Assembly: GCF_000300335.1 (NCBI RefSeq)
Contig: NZ_AMRM01000013.1
Span: 62,001-126,000, forward strand
Length of the DNA: 64,000 nt
Origin: Nitratireductor pacificus pht-3B
Lineage (GTDB): Bacteria; Pseudomonadota; Alphaproteobacteria; Rhizobiales; Rhizobiaceae
Direction of reading: 5' to 3'
Shown here: one piece after another, positions 1 through 8,786 of the stretch
Layout of the letters: every line of letters starts with the position of its first letter
How positions within the stretch are numbered: the stretch's first letter is position 1
Position numbers and translations under genes: made by a program
Notes under the pieces: generated by a model
The model's database searches: none
Told to the model about the DNA's origin: nothing
What the model saw: only the letters and a program-made list of their open reading frames with translations

Positions 1-273
1 GCGCCACGGCAGGAGCAGGTCCTTCTGCAGCATGAAACCGACATGCGCATTGGGACCGGAAACCCGGTCGTCGCTGACGAAGACCTCGCCCTGTGTCGGT
101 TGGTAGAGGCCGGCGGTCATGCTGAGGATGGTGCTCTTGCCGCAGCCGGAAGGGCCGACGACCGAGACGAACTCGCCCTCGTTCACGCGGAAATTGATGT
201 CGTTGACCGCAACGAGGTTCTGTCCCGTGCCGGTCGTGAATTCCTTGGTGACCGAGCGGAACTCAAGCGCCAT
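1..273 (-). CDS. NitT/TauT-type ABC transporter ATP-binding protein (N-terminal part only)
   Basis: The gene runs off the left edge; 91 N-terminal residues are visible. It would energise an inner-membrane importer for an anionic or aromatic solute. A Walker A motif (GPSGCGKST, residues 40-48) and the Q-loop glutamine (residue 83) followed by the LLLPW segment typical of SsuB/TauB/NrtD-like subunits support this. The ATG at 273 overlaps the end of the upstream small gene by 11 bp, so the two are probably translationally coupled. The permease and binding protein presumably lie beyond the window. The substrate is unknown; by location it probably belongs with the aromatic-acid genes to the right. 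Confidence 0.88.
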   Translation of the reverse strand, partial: MALEFRSVTKEFTTGTGQNLVAVNDINFRVNEGEFVSVVGPSGCGKSTILSMTAGLYQPTQGEVFVSDDRVSGPNAHVGFMLQKDLLLPWR

Positions 274-565
274 AGCCGTCCGCCTCGTATGCGGCGTCAA
301 GCTCGGCGTTGGTGGCCTCGAGTTCCTCGGCCAGCAGCGCCTCGGTCCAGTCTGTCCGGCCCGAGCGGGGCGCCACGACGCCCTTTTCGGCCAGCTGGCG
401 CGCAACGGCGGCGAAGTCGTGCTCGCCCGTGGCGTAGACCTCCATCAGCGCACCGGCCAGTGCGTTTTCGCGCTCGTCCAGCGCGCGGCCCCGGCATTGA
501 TGCTCCAGGCCGGGGCGTCCGGTGTCGAAGGCGCGCTGCGAGAGGCGATCTTTGAAGGCGTCCAT
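263..565 (-). CDS. Small recombinase-like helix-turn-helix protein
   Basis: A 100-residue soluble protein. Residues about 36-85 contain a pattern like the 'recombinase-like HTH' segment of serine recombinases (a helix, a GVxxPxxGRTDWTE-type turn, then a second helix), but there is no recombinase catalytic domain, so it is not a site-specific recombinase. An ATG 24 bp upstream at 589 is possible, but the start at 565 has a strong Shine-Dalgarno (GGGAGG, 571-576, 5-nt spacing) and is preferred. It is the first gene of a leftward operon with the ABC ATPase it overlaps. Its function is unknown; an accessory or DNA-binding role in the operon is inference only. Confidence 0.7.
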   Translation of the reverse strand: MDAFKDRLSQRAFDTGRPGLEHQCRGRALDERENALAGALMEVYATGEHDFAAVARQLAEKGVVAPRSGRTDWTEALLAEELEATNAELDAAYEADGYGA

Positions 566-856
566 CTCTACCTCCCAGTAGATGTTCAAACCGGCATATG
601 TTCAAATAAGAACACATTGTTCAAAATAAGGATGCATGATCGCCGAACTCGAGTCAACTCCCTCCTTTCCTCCCTCTTCCTCGCCTCCCTCCTTCGCCGA
701 CGCCGGCTTCATCACCGCCGGCCTTCACGCAGCCCCGACCTGGTCCGACCGGCAGTGAGGCAGGCTTCCGGCGCGTTGACAGGGCGCGGCATGAGGGCTA
801 CCGTTATTTTTTGAACTTTAAGTTCTTATTTGAACGTTTGGCAGGGAGTGAGCCGA
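566..856. promoter_or_regulatory. Divergent control region with inverted GTTC-N6-GAAC operators
   Basis: This 291-bp AT-richer stretch separates the leftward transport operon from the rightward flavin hydroxylase. GTTCAAATAAGAAC (600-613) sits close to the left gene, and exactly the same 14 bases occur on the other strand at 822-835 close to the right gene. A degenerate third copy begins at 620, and an extra TTGAAC half site lies at 811-816, forming an overlapping GAAC-N5-GTTC dyad (813-825). The middle (about 640-800) shows nothing recognisable. Both operons are probably controlled by one dimeric repressor or activator. Confidence 0.6.
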
Positions 857-1987
857 ATGAAGATCGGCATTGCCGGCGCTGGCGTCGGTGGAATGGCAGC
901 CGCGATCGCGCTGCAGAAGCAGGGGCACGACGTCACCATATTCGAGCGGGCGCGGGCTTTCGGACGCATCGGCGCCGATGTCAACCTGACCCCCAACGCG
1001 GTGCATGCCCTGGACGGGCTTGGCGTCGGAGAGGTGCTACGGCGGACGGCGGCGCGCCCAGAATACAGGATCAGCCGCACCTGGGACAGCGGCGAGGAAA
1101 CGTCACGCCTTCCGATGAGCACGGCAGCCGAGGAACGCTACGGCGCGCCGCAGCTCACCATTCACCGCGCCGACCTGCTGGCGGCCCTCGAAAACACCCT
1201 CGTCCCGGGCACGATCCGGTTCGCCACGCCCGTGGAAGGGGCGATGCCATACGGCGATGGCGCGGCCGCGATCCTCGGCGACGGCACCCGGTTCGAGGCC
1301 GACGTGCTGATCGGCGCCGACGGCATCCACTCGGCGGTCCGCCGCGCGCTGTTCGGCGAGGACCATCCGCGCTTCACCGGCCTCGTCTCCTACCGCGCCG
1401 TTTTCCCGCGCGAACGCGGCGACGGCATTCCCAATCTCGATTCCTTCACCAAGTGGTGGGGGCCGACCTCCGACCGGCAGATCGTCACCTTCCCGCTCAA
1501 TCGCGGCAGCGAGATCTTCGTCTTCGCCACCACGGCCCAGCAGGACTGGACCGAGGAGGGCTGGACGCTGCCGGGCGATATCGGCGCCCTGCGCGCCGCC
1601 TACGCGGATTTTCATCCCGAGGCGCGCGCGCTGCTCGATGCCTGCGAGACGGTCACCCGCTCGGCACTGCATGTGCGGGAGCCGATGCAGCACTGGTCGA
1701 GCGGCGCCATCACGCTTCTGGGCGACGCCGCGCATCCGATGGTGCCCTTCATGGCGCAGGGCGCCTGCATGGCATCGGAAGACGCTGTCGTCCTGGCACG
1801 CGCCCTCGACGGTGCAACGCCGGCAACCGTAGCCGGCGCCCTGAAGCTCTACGAGGAAGCCCGCATCCCGCGGACGGCGAAAGTGCAGCAGGGTTCGCTC
1901 GCCAATGACTGGCTGAAGCAGGGTACCAATGCCGACTGGGTCTATGGCTACGACGCCTGGGCGGCGGAGTTGGCGGAGGCGGCCTGA
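857..1987 (+). CDS. FAD-dependent aromatic-ring monooxygenase
   Basis: A 376-residue single-component flavoprotein hydroxylase of the salicylate hydroxylase / 3-hydroxybenzoate 6-hydroxylase / 6-hydroxynicotinate 3-monooxygenase class, which uses NAD(P)H and O2 to hydroxylate an aromatic acid. Visible are the FAD-binding GAGVGG (residues 7-12), the GADG motif (153-156) and the GDAAHPM motif (289-295). The ATG at 857 was chosen over an in-frame ATG at 830 because GGGAG lies 8 nt upstream and the Rossmann strand starts right after it. It stands alone between the divergent control region and an intrinsic terminator. The substrate cannot be read from sequence; neighbouring bicupin and decarboxylase-like genes make a hydroxybenzoate- or hydroxypyridine-type acid likely. 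Confidence 0.88.
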   Translation: MKIGIAGAGVGGMAAAIALQKQGHDVTIFERARAFGRIGADVNLTPNAVHALDGLGVGEVLRRTAARPEYRISRTWDSGEETSRLPMSTAAEERYGAPQLTIHRADLLAALENTLVPGTIRFATPVEGAMPYGDGAAAILGDGTRFEADVLIGADGIHSAVRRALFGEDHPRFTGLVSYRAVFPRERGDGIPNLDSFTKWWGPTSDRQIVTFPLNRGSEIFVFATTAQQDWTEEGWTLPGDIGALRAAYADFHPEARALLDACETVTRSALHVREPMQHWSSGAITLLGDAAHPMVPFMAQGACMASEDAVVLARALDGATPATVAGALKLYEEARIPRTAKVQQGSLANDWLKQGTNADWVYGYDAWAAELAEAA

Positions 1988-2025
1988 TCCCTTCCGAAGC
2001 CGCTTTGCATCTTCCCATCAAAAGC

Positions 2026-2057
2026 AAACCCCGGCCGCACGGTGCGGCCGGGGTTTT
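2026..2057 (+). terminator. Intrinsic terminator after the flavin monooxygenase
   Basis: An 11-bp GC-rich stem (CCCCGGCCGCA at 2029-2039 pairing with 2043-2053) with a three-base loop is followed by TTTTT. It lies between two convergent genes, and A/T tracts on both sides may let it act in both directions. Confidence 0.85.
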
Positions 2058-2085
2058 TCATTGCTGCGGTTACGGCGCGGGGCGT

Positions 2086-3033
2086 TCAGGCCGCTTCGTA
2101 AACGATACCGTCAGCCTCGGACGAACCGATCACCGACCAGACGGTGGCGGGCGCCGCCGAATTGTTGCGGAACCAGTGCTTGCGGCCGGCTGGGGTCTTG
2201 ACCAGATCGCGCAGGCCCAGCTCCGTTTCAACAATCTCGCCATTCTCTTCCCAGCCGACGACCAGCGATCCCTCGAGAACGAGGTAAGCATCTTCCACGT
2301 CGCGGACGATCGGCTTGATGCCGACACCGGAGGGAATGCCCAGCATCTCCTTGCGGCAGGTGTCGTGCTGGATGCCGCCCTCGCCCACATAGACCTTGCG
2401 GGTGAAGCCCGCCTTCTCCCAGACCGTGGGTAGTTCATTGTGGCGCACCACATACTGGCTCATCAGCTTCTGCAGCGGGTGGCTGCCGTTGCGGTCGAAG
2501 GGCAGCGTCTTGCCGGGCGCGGCGCCGAAGCTGCGGGCGAGTTCCGCCGGGTGCTCCTTCGGATGGTAATGGTAGACCGGCGGCAGCGGCTTGCCGACAT
2601 CGACGGAGATCGACATCAGAACCGGCGTCACGCCGTCATTGCGGAAGCCGTGGCCGATCTCGCGGGCATTGAGGATCATGTCCTTGGCGCCCAGCTTGAC
2701 CTCGACCACCTCGCCGTCCTTCTCCCAGCCGACCACGAGCACGCCGTCGATGATCAGGAAGCTCTCCTCGATCTCGTGGCTGTGGCATGCGGCATACTTG
2801 CCGGGTTCCTTGTGAATGAGGCTGACGGTGAAATGGTCAGGCTTAAGAGTCGAGGTGTCGCCGACTTTCGGCGAACCGCCGGCGCCGATGTAACGCATCT
2901 GCGCGCGGGCGAGATCGTCGAAGCCGGCATTCGACGGGAAGGCGTTCCAGTCGAAGGTCTTGTCGGTGAAACGGCCCGTATGGGCGGCAAGGTCCTGGGC
3001 CAGGGCAGAGGTGGCGCTCGTGTGCATGGTCAT
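2086..3033 (-). CDS. Bicupin protein, probable ring-cleavage or related dioxygenase
   Basis: A 315-residue two-cupin protein. The first cupin keeps a metal site: HSH (84-86), acidic residues at 89-90 and His128 in a GHGFRN motif. The second cupin has lost the HxH pair and keeps only His286 of the second motif, so one metal centre is expected, as in gentisate/1-hydroxy-2-naphthoate-type bicupin dioxygenases, although this protein is somewhat shorter than most. The ATG at 3033 has an AGGAG/AAAGGAA Shine-Dalgarno. It is divergent from an IclR gene 68 bp away and convergent with the flavin hydroxylase; a hydroxylase-then-dioxygenase pair is a natural pathway order. Exact substrate and even oxygenase activity are inference. 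Confidence 0.75.
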   Translation of the reverse strand: MTMHTSATSALAQDLAAHTGRFTDKTFDWNAFPSNAGFDDLARAQMRYIGAGGSPKVGDTSTLKPDHFTVSLIHKEPGKYAACHSHEIEESFLIIDGVLVVGWEKDGEVVEVKLGAKDMILNAREIGHGFRNDGVTPVLMSISVDVGKPLPPVYHYHPKEHPAELARSFGAAPGKTLPFDRNGSHPLQKLMSQYVVRHNELPTVWEKAGFTRKVYVGEGGIQHDTCRKEMLGIPSGVGIKPIVRDVEDAYLVLEGSLVVGWEENGEIVETELGLRDLVKTPAGRKHWFRNNSAAPATVWSVIGSSEADGIVYEAA

Positions 3034-3096
3034 CGGATTTCCTTTCTCCTGAGCTGGAGAGAGGCTAGATCAGATGTGTTTTACCTGCTAGACGAT

Positions 3097-3112
3097 GTTT
3101 TATGGATAAAAC
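3097..3112. promoter_or_regulatory. Palindromic operator over the IclR start codon
   Basis: GTTTTAT-GG-ATAAAAC is a perfect 7-bp inverted repeat with a 2-bp centre that contains the ATG (3102-3104) of the IclR gene. A related GTGTTTTA half site lies at 3076-3083. A regulator bound here would block its own translation start region and could also control the divergent bicupin gene, the usual arrangement for IclR proteins. Confidence 0.6.
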
Positions 3113-3917
3113 TAACTCCGATGACAAGTATCTTGTCCCCGGGCTGATCCGCGGGCTGCAGGTGCTGCAATCCTTCACGCCGGAGAACCGGGAGATGACG
3201 CTTTCGGAGGTGGCGCGACAGCTCGGCACGACGCGTTCGGCCGCCTTCCGCACGGTCTACACCCTGGCGCAGCAGGGCTATCTCCTGCACAATCCGCAGA
3301 CCATGCGCTACACGCTCGGGCCGGCGGTCCTGCGGCTGGGCTACGGCTATCTGGCGACGCGCGAGTTGGTGGAGATCGCCCTGCCCGAGCTCGAGAAGCT
3401 GCGCGACGCGACCGACTGGTCCGCCCATCTTGGCGTCCGCGACGGCCGCTTCGTGCTCTACATGCTGCGCGTGCCGAGCCATATGAGGCTTGCCAGTATT
3501 GTCCATGTGGGCAGCCGTCTGCCGGCCGCCGGAACGACGATGGGCCGCGTGCTTCTCGCCGATCTCGGCGAGGAGGATCTGGTCCGGCTCTACCGCGACG
3601 AGACATATCAGAACGCGCCGGGACAGACGCCACGCAGCCTGAGCGAGCTGATCGCCCAGTGGCGCCGCGACAGGAACGCGCCGGCGGTCGTGCAGATCGG
3701 CAGCTTCGAGACCGGCATTGCCAGCATCGCGGCGCCGGTGCGCGACATGGAGGGCAATGTGGTGGCCGCCATCAACGTGACGCAGGCTGCCTCCGCCGAC
3801 CGGATCGACGGCATCGAGACGGAGGTTCGGCGCGCGGTGATGCGCACCGCCGCCGCCATCACGCGGCTTCTTGGCGGCCTCCCGGGGCCGGACGAGCAGG
3901 ATGCAACGACCGCCTGA
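3102..3917 (+). CDS. IclR-family transcriptional regulator (PcaR/PobR-like)
   Basis: A 271-residue regulator with an N-terminal winged helix-turn-helix (about residues 14-75, beginning with the LVPGLIRGLQVLQSF-type helix common in aromatic-acid regulators of this family) and a C-terminal effector domain (about 85-255). It is divergent from the bicupin and followed, after a GTTC-N6-GAAC site, by an ABC importer, so it probably controls the bicupin gene and itself in response to an aromatic metabolite. Start at 3102 lies inside a palindrome and has no obvious Shine-Dalgarno, which is compatible with leaderless or weak translation. Confidence 0.9.
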   Translation: MDKTNSDDKYLVPGLIRGLQVLQSFTPENREMTLSEVARQLGTTRSAAFRTVYTLAQQGYLLHNPQTMRYTLGPAVLRLGYGYLATRELVEIALPELEKLRDATDWSAHLGVRDGRFVLYMLRVPSHMRLASIVHVGSRLPAAGTTMGRVLLADLGEEDLVRLYRDETYQNAPGQTPRSLSELIAQWRRDRNAPAVVQIGSFETGIASIAAPVRDMEGNVVAAINVTQAASADRIDGIETEVRRAVMRTAAAITRLLGGLPGPDEQDATTA

Positions 3918-4004
3918 AAGGCGGTCGAGGATGCACGGAACCCGCACGATTGAGCTGGCTATTGCAACGAACGCCGATTTGCGCTTAAGTTTAATGAACA
4001 ATAG

Positions 4005-4018
4005 GTTCAAATTTGAAC
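4005..4018. promoter_or_regulatory. Perfect 14-bp palindrome GTTCAAATTTGAAC
   Basis: The sequence is its own reverse complement and keeps the GTTC-N6-GAAC form of the sites at 600-613 and 822-835. It ends directly at the AGGAG ribosome-binding site of the binding-protein gene that starts at 4031, so occupancy would interfere with expression of the transport operon. Confidence 0.65.
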
Positions 4019-4030
4019 AGGAGTGCGATC

Positions 4031-5035
4031 GTGGAACTGACGAGGCGGAATCTGATGCTGGGTGCAATGGGGAGCGCGGCTTTGCTGTCCTTCCCGGTCG
4101 GGGGACGGGCGCAGACCGCGTTCAATTTCATAACGCCCTTCACCTTCTCGCTGGCCTTCGCTCCGGTCCTCTATGCGGACGCGGCGGGCTACTACGCCGA
4201 TGAAGGCGTCGCGATGAACCTGCAGGCCGGCAAGGGCGCAGCGCTCGCCGCGCAGATGACCATCGCCAAGCAGATGGATTCGGGCCGCACCGGCGGCACC
4301 AACTACATCGTCTCGCGCATCAACAACGACGCGCCGCTGACTTCCATCGCCACCATCGCGCAGATGTCGCCCTTCTACGTGCTGTCCTCGACCGCCAACC
4401 CGGTCAAGACCATCGCCGATCTGGAAGGCCGGACCGTCGGCATGGCGACGCTCGGCGGCTCGATGGAAGGCACGCTGGACCTGATGATGACCGGCGCCGG
4501 CGCTTCGCCGGAGAAGGTCGAGAAGGTCAAGGTCGCCGATTCCGCCGCCTCCTTCGCGCTGATCGAGGCCGGCCGCGCCGGCGCCTTCATCGGCAACACC
4601 TCGTCCATGGTGATCGCCAGCGCGGCGCGCGAGGACGTCGCGGTCATGCCGATCGACGACGGCATGCCGGGCCAGGTCTATGTCGCCCGCCCCGACCAGA
4701 TTGCCGAGAACCCCGAAAAATTCGTCTCCTTCCTGCGCGCCACCCACCGCGCGGCCAGCGAGATCGTCGGCGCCGAAGACCTGCTGCCGATCCTCAAGAC
4801 CATCGGCGAGAAGCACGACGTGACCGGCATCAAGAACGCCGACACAGCACAGAAGGATCTGCGCGCCAACGCACAGAACTGGGCGTCGAAAGGCGAGGAG
4901 AACATCCTGCGCAACATTCCGGAAGTCTGGGAGCGCGCTGTCGGCCTGCTGTCCGGCGCCAAGCTGATCGACAAGACGGTGCCGGCCGCCGAGCTCTACA
5001 CCAACGACCTGCTCGACCAGGCCCTGAAGGCATGA
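4031..5035 (+). CDS. NitT/TauT-type ABC transporter substrate-binding protein
   Basis: A 334-residue periplasmic binding protein of the SsuA/THI5-like fold. The GTG at 4031 is preferred over an in-frame TTG at 4013, because AGGAG (4018-4022) precedes it and translation then opens directly with a twin-arginine leader (TRRNLML, residues 4-10, hydrophobic stretch, probable cleavage after GGRA near residue 27). Export by the Tat system is therefore likely. It is the first gene of a three-gene importer operon; its stop overlaps the ATPase start by 4 bp. The substrate is unknown; the operator shared with the ring hydroxylase suggests an aromatic or organic acid rather than taurine or nitrate. Confidence 0.85.
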   Translation: MELTRRNLMLGAMGSAALLSFPVGGRAQTAFNFITPFTFSLAFAPVLYADAAGYYADEGVAMNLQAGKGAALAAQMTIAKQMDSGRTGGTNYIVSRINNDAPLTSIATIAQMSPFYVLSSTANPVKTIADLEGRTVGMATLGGSMEGTLDLMMTGAGASPEKVEKVKVADSAASFALIEAGRAGAFIGNTSSMVIASAAREDVAVMPIDDGMPGQVYVARPDQIAENPEKFVSFLRATHRAASEIVGAEDLLPILKTIGEKHDVTGIKNADTAQKDLRANAQNWASKGEENILRNIPEVWERAVGLLSGAKLIDKTVPAAELYTNDLLDQALKA

Positions 5036-5841
5036 AGATGGACAATGCCGCCGACATCCGGGCCGCCGACATCCGGCTCGCGGGTGTCGGCAAGACCTTC
5101 GGCCAGGGCGAGCACGCCGTCCGCGCCATCGGCGACGCCACGCTCGACATGCAGCGTGGCGATTTCATCTCCCTGCTCGGCCCGTCGGGCTGCGGCAAGA
5201 CCACGCTGCTGCGCATCATCGCCGGCCTCGAACGGCCAAGCGAGGGCGAGATCGTCGTCCGAGGCCATCCGGTCTGGGAGGGCGGCAAGCGCTCGGCTGA
5301 GGCGACCCGGCCGGTCTCGATGATGTTTCAGGAAGCGCGGCTGTTCCCCTGGTTCACCGTCGCGGAAAACGTCGCCCTGCCTCTGCGCCTGCGCGGCGTC
5401 AGGAAGGCGGAGCGCGAGGCGCGCGCCCACGCGCTCTGCGAGACCGTCGGCCTGAAGGGTTTTGAGAGAATGCGCCCGTCGTCGCTGTCCGGCGGCATGC
5501 GGCAGCGCGCCTCGCTCGCCCGGGCGCTGATCACCGAGCCGCAGGTCCTGCTGCTCGACGAGCCCTTCGGCGCGCTCGACGCCATGACGCGCGACACGCT
5601 GAACATGGAGCTGATGTCCGTCTGCGCGCAGGCGCAGGTCACCACCATCCTCGTCACCCATTCGATCACCGAAGCGGCGTTCCTTTCGGACCGCGTGGTG
5701 GTGCTGGCGGCGCGCCCGGCGCGCATCACGGAAGTCATCGAGATGCCGTTCGAGAGGCCGCGCACCCTCGACCTGCAACGCAATCCCGAATTCCAGGACA
5801 TGCTCGTGCGCCTGCGCGCCAGCCTGACAGGAGGCCATTGA
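5032..5841 (+). CDS. NitT/TauT-type ABC transporter ATP-binding protein
   Basis: A 269-residue cytoplasmic ATPase with Walker A GPSGCGKTT (50-58), Q-loop (Q100) followed by the EARLFPW segment typical of SsuB/TauB, the LSGGMRQR signature (152-159) and Walker B LLLDEP (173-178). It overlaps the binding-protein gene by 4 bp (ATGA) and the permease by 1 bp, so the three subunits are co-translated. It powers import of the ligand held by the Tat-exported binding protein. Confidence 0.93.
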   Translation: MKMDNAADIRAADIRLAGVGKTFGQGEHAVRAIGDATLDMQRGDFISLLGPSGCGKTTLLRIIAGLERPSEGEIVVRGHPVWEGGKRSAEATRPVSMMFQEARLFPWFTVAENVALPLRLRGVRKAEREARAHALCETVGLKGFERMRPSSLSGGMRQRASLARALITEPQVLLLDEPFGALDAMTRDTLNMELMSVCAQAQVTTILVTHSITEAAFLSDRVVVLAARPARITEVIEMPFERPRTLDLQRNPEFQDMLVRLRASLTGGH

Positions 5842-6626
5842 TGCGCACCGACCGCTTTCTCCGCATCGCCCTGCCCACCGCGACCGTCGCCGCCTTTCTG
5901 CTCGCCTGGACAGCCTATGTGCACACGGCGGAGGTTTCCGCTTTCATCCTGCCCACGCCGCTGCAGATCGTTTCGGCCTTCATCGGCCTGGTCAGCGACG
6001 CGGAAATCTGGCGCCATGCACTCGTCACGGTGATCGAGGCCGTCTCGGGCTTCCTGATCGCCGTCGTGCTGGGCATCACGCTCGGCATGGCGATGGCCCG
6101 CATCCAGATGCTCGAATGGGCCTTCAAGCCATTCATCGTGTGCCTTCAGCTCATTCCGAAGATCGCGCTGGCGCCGCTGTTCATCCTGTGGTTCGGCTTC
6201 GGGCTGGAATCGAAGATCGTCATCGCCGCCGCCCTCTCGTTCTTCCCGGTCTTCTCGAACGCGCTCGTCGCCTTCCGCTCTGTCGAACCCGGCGACCGCG
6301 ACGTGTTCACCATGCTGCAGGCCAACCCCGTCCAGCGCTTCACCATGCTCGACCTGCCGACGGCGCTGCCGGTGGTGCTGGCCGGCATGGAGGTGGCCGT
6401 GGTGATGTCGATGATCGGCGCCATCGTCGGCGAGTTCATCGGCGGCAATGAGGGCCTCGGCTATCTCGCCGTCGCCATGTTGCAGGAGCTGCAGGTGCCG
6501 GGACTGTTCGCCGTCATCGTCCTGCTGACGCTGATCGGCCTGACGCTCTACACGCTGATCGCCCAGCTGCGCGGCTGGCTGACCCCCTGGCACGCCTCGG
6601 TGGCGGGAAGATCACAGGACGCCTGA
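5841..6626 (+). CDS. NitT/TauT-type ABC transporter permease
   Basis: A 261-residue inner-membrane subunit of the SsuC/TauC type with about six hydrophobic segments and the EAA-loop region (around residues 150-190). The ATG at 5841 overlaps the previous stop by one base (TGATG) and has ACAGGAGG upstream; a TTG three bases earlier is less likely. It completes the binding protein-ATPase-permease operon. A homodimer is expected, as is usual in this family. Confidence 0.92.
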   Translation: MRTDRFLRIALPTATVAAFLLAWTAYVHTAEVSAFILPTPLQIVSAFIGLVSDAEIWRHALVTVIEAVSGFLIAVVLGITLGMAMARIQMLEWAFKPFIVCLQLIPKIALAPLFILWFGFGLESKIVIAAALSFFPVFSNALVAFRSVEPGDRDVFTMLQANPVQRFTMLDLPTALPVVLAGMEVAVVMSMIGAIVGEFIGGNEGLGYLAVAMLQELQVPGLFAVIVLLTLIGLTLYTLIAQLRGWLTPWHASVAGRSQDA

Positions 6627-6687
6627 GGGGCGTTCTGGATCGCCGTGCGGCCTTCCGGACGCACAAAGGACGATCCAGATTATTGAC

Positions 6688-6738
6688 AGAGCATCGGAAT
6701 AACCGAAAGCCGGATTCCACTTTTCGGTCCGATGCTCT
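6688..6738. repeat. Degenerate RIME/REP-like palindromic intergenic repeat
   Basis: AGAGCATCGGA (6688-6698) pairs perfectly with TCCGATGCTCT (6728-6738), and an inner ACCGAAA / TTTCGGT stem closes a 12-nt loop. The AGAGCAT ends and inner CCGAAA/TTTCGG arms resemble the abundant palindromic element found between genes in rhizobia. It lies between two convergent operons, where it may also end transcription. It occupies most of the gap between the permease and the amidohydrolase. Confidence 0.65.
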
Positions 6739-6744
6739 GGCCGG

Positions 6745-7935
6745 TCAGAGCTTCAGATAGCGCTCCGCCAGCCGCGCCCACATGGCGGCGCCGACCGGCA
6801 GGCTGTCGTCGGCGAAGTCGTAGCTGGAATTGTGCAGCATCGCCGAATCCACGCCATTGCCGAGCCGCAGGAACGCGCCGGGTTTGTGCTGGAGGAAATA
6901 GGCGAAATCCTCGCTGCCGGGGATGAGACTGCAGGTGGCGACGCGGTCGGCGCCGACCAGTTCCTCGGCCACCTCGCGCGCGAACGCCGTTTCGGCCTCA
7001 GAATTGACCACCACCGGATAGCCATGCTGGTAGTCGATCTCCGCCGTCGCGCCATAGCCTTCGGCAACCGAGCGGGTCAGCGCCGTGATGCGCCGTTCGA
7101 GCATTTCCCTCACCTGCGGGTCGAAGGAACGCACGCTCAATGCCAGCTTCGCGTATTCCGGAATGACGTTGCTCGCCTCGCCCGCATGGATCGTGCCGAC
7201 CGTCACCACGGCGGTCTGGAGCGGGTCTATGCTACGCGCGACGACCGTTTGCAGGGACATGACCAGATTGCAGGCGACGACGACGGGATCGATGGCGAGA
7301 TGCGGCCGCGAGGCGTGGCCGCCCTTGCCGCGAAGGGTGATCTCCACCGTATCGGCGGCGGCCATCATCGGCCCCGCGCGCATCAGCAGCGTTCCCTCCG
7401 GCGCACCCGGGTGATTGTGCAGGCCGTAGATCACGTCGAAGGGGAAGCGCTCGAACAGACCGTCGGCGATCATGCGCTGCGCGCCGCTGGTGAGGCCCGC
7501 TTCCTCAGCCGGCTGGAAGATGAGGGTCACGGTGCCGTTGAAGCGCCGCGTACGCGCCAGGTGCTCGGCCGCGCCGAGCAGGATCGTCGTGTGCCCGTCA
7601 TGGCCGCAGGCGTGCATCACGCCGGGGACGGTGCTGGCATGGGCAAGCCCCGTCTCCTCGGTGATCGGCAGGGCATCCATGTCGGCCCGGATGGCAATGC
7701 CGCGACTGCCCTCGCCCACGGTGAGCCGCGCCACGACGCCATAACCGCCCACGCCTTCCGTCACCTCATAACCCCAGCCCTTCAGCTTGTCGGCCACGAA
7801 GCGGGCCGTCTTCTCCTCCTGATGCGAGAGTTCCGGATGGGCGTGCAGATGGCGCCGCATGGCGACCAGCGCCTCCTTCCGGTCCTCGAAGTCGGAAACA
7901 CTGGCGAAGGCATTGTCCTGGAGCATGGGAAACAT
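6745..7935 (-). CDS. M20-family amidohydrolase (hippurate-hydrolase-like)
   Basis: A roughly 396-residue zinc-type aminoacylase/carboxypeptidase that would cleave an N-acyl or N-aroyl amino acid in the cytoplasm. Metal-site motifs are clear: RRHLHAHPE, HACGHDGH (about residues 109-116), FQPAEE (141-146) and GLHNHPG (172-178). The start is uncertain: ATG at 7935, ATG at 7926 or GTG at 7983; none has a strong Shine-Dalgarno. It is the last gene of a leftward operon after a polar amino-acid ABC importer and a Pht5-like protein, which suggests that an imported conjugate is split here into an acid and an amino acid. Other family members are auxin-conjugate or peptide hydrolases, so the substrate is open. 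Confidence 0.88.
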   Translation of the reverse strand: MFPMLQDNAFASVSDFEDRKEALVAMRRHLHAHPELSHQEEKTARFVADKLKGWGYEVTEGVGGYGVVARLTVGEGSRGIAIRADMDALPITEETGLAHASTVPGVMHACGHDGHTTILLGAAEHLARTRRFNGTVTLIFQPAEEAGLTSGAQRMIADGLFERFPFDVIYGLHNHPGAPEGTLLMRAGPMMAAADTVEITLRGKGGHASRPHLAIDPVVVACNLVMSLQTVVARSIDPLQTAVVTVGTIHAGEASNVIPEYAKLALSVRSFDPQVREMLERRITALTRSVAEGYGATAEIDYQHGYPVVVNSEAETAFAREVAEELVGADRVATCSLIPGSEDFAYFLQHKPGAFLRLGNGVDSAMLHNSSYDFADDSLPVGAAMWARLAERYLKL

Positions 7936-8006
7936 CCGTGAGTGACGAAAGGGAGGAAGCCGGCCGGACAAACCGGCCGGCACGACTGGGAGGACGACGG
8001 GCCTGC

Positions 8007-8782
<776 letters not shown>

Positions 8783-8786
<4 letters not shown>

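Noticed and set aside
263-565. A site-specific recombinase or mobile-element remnant
   Set aside because: Only the HTH-like segment is present, no catalytic serine domain and no flanking repeats; the gene is intact with a strong ribosome-binding site.
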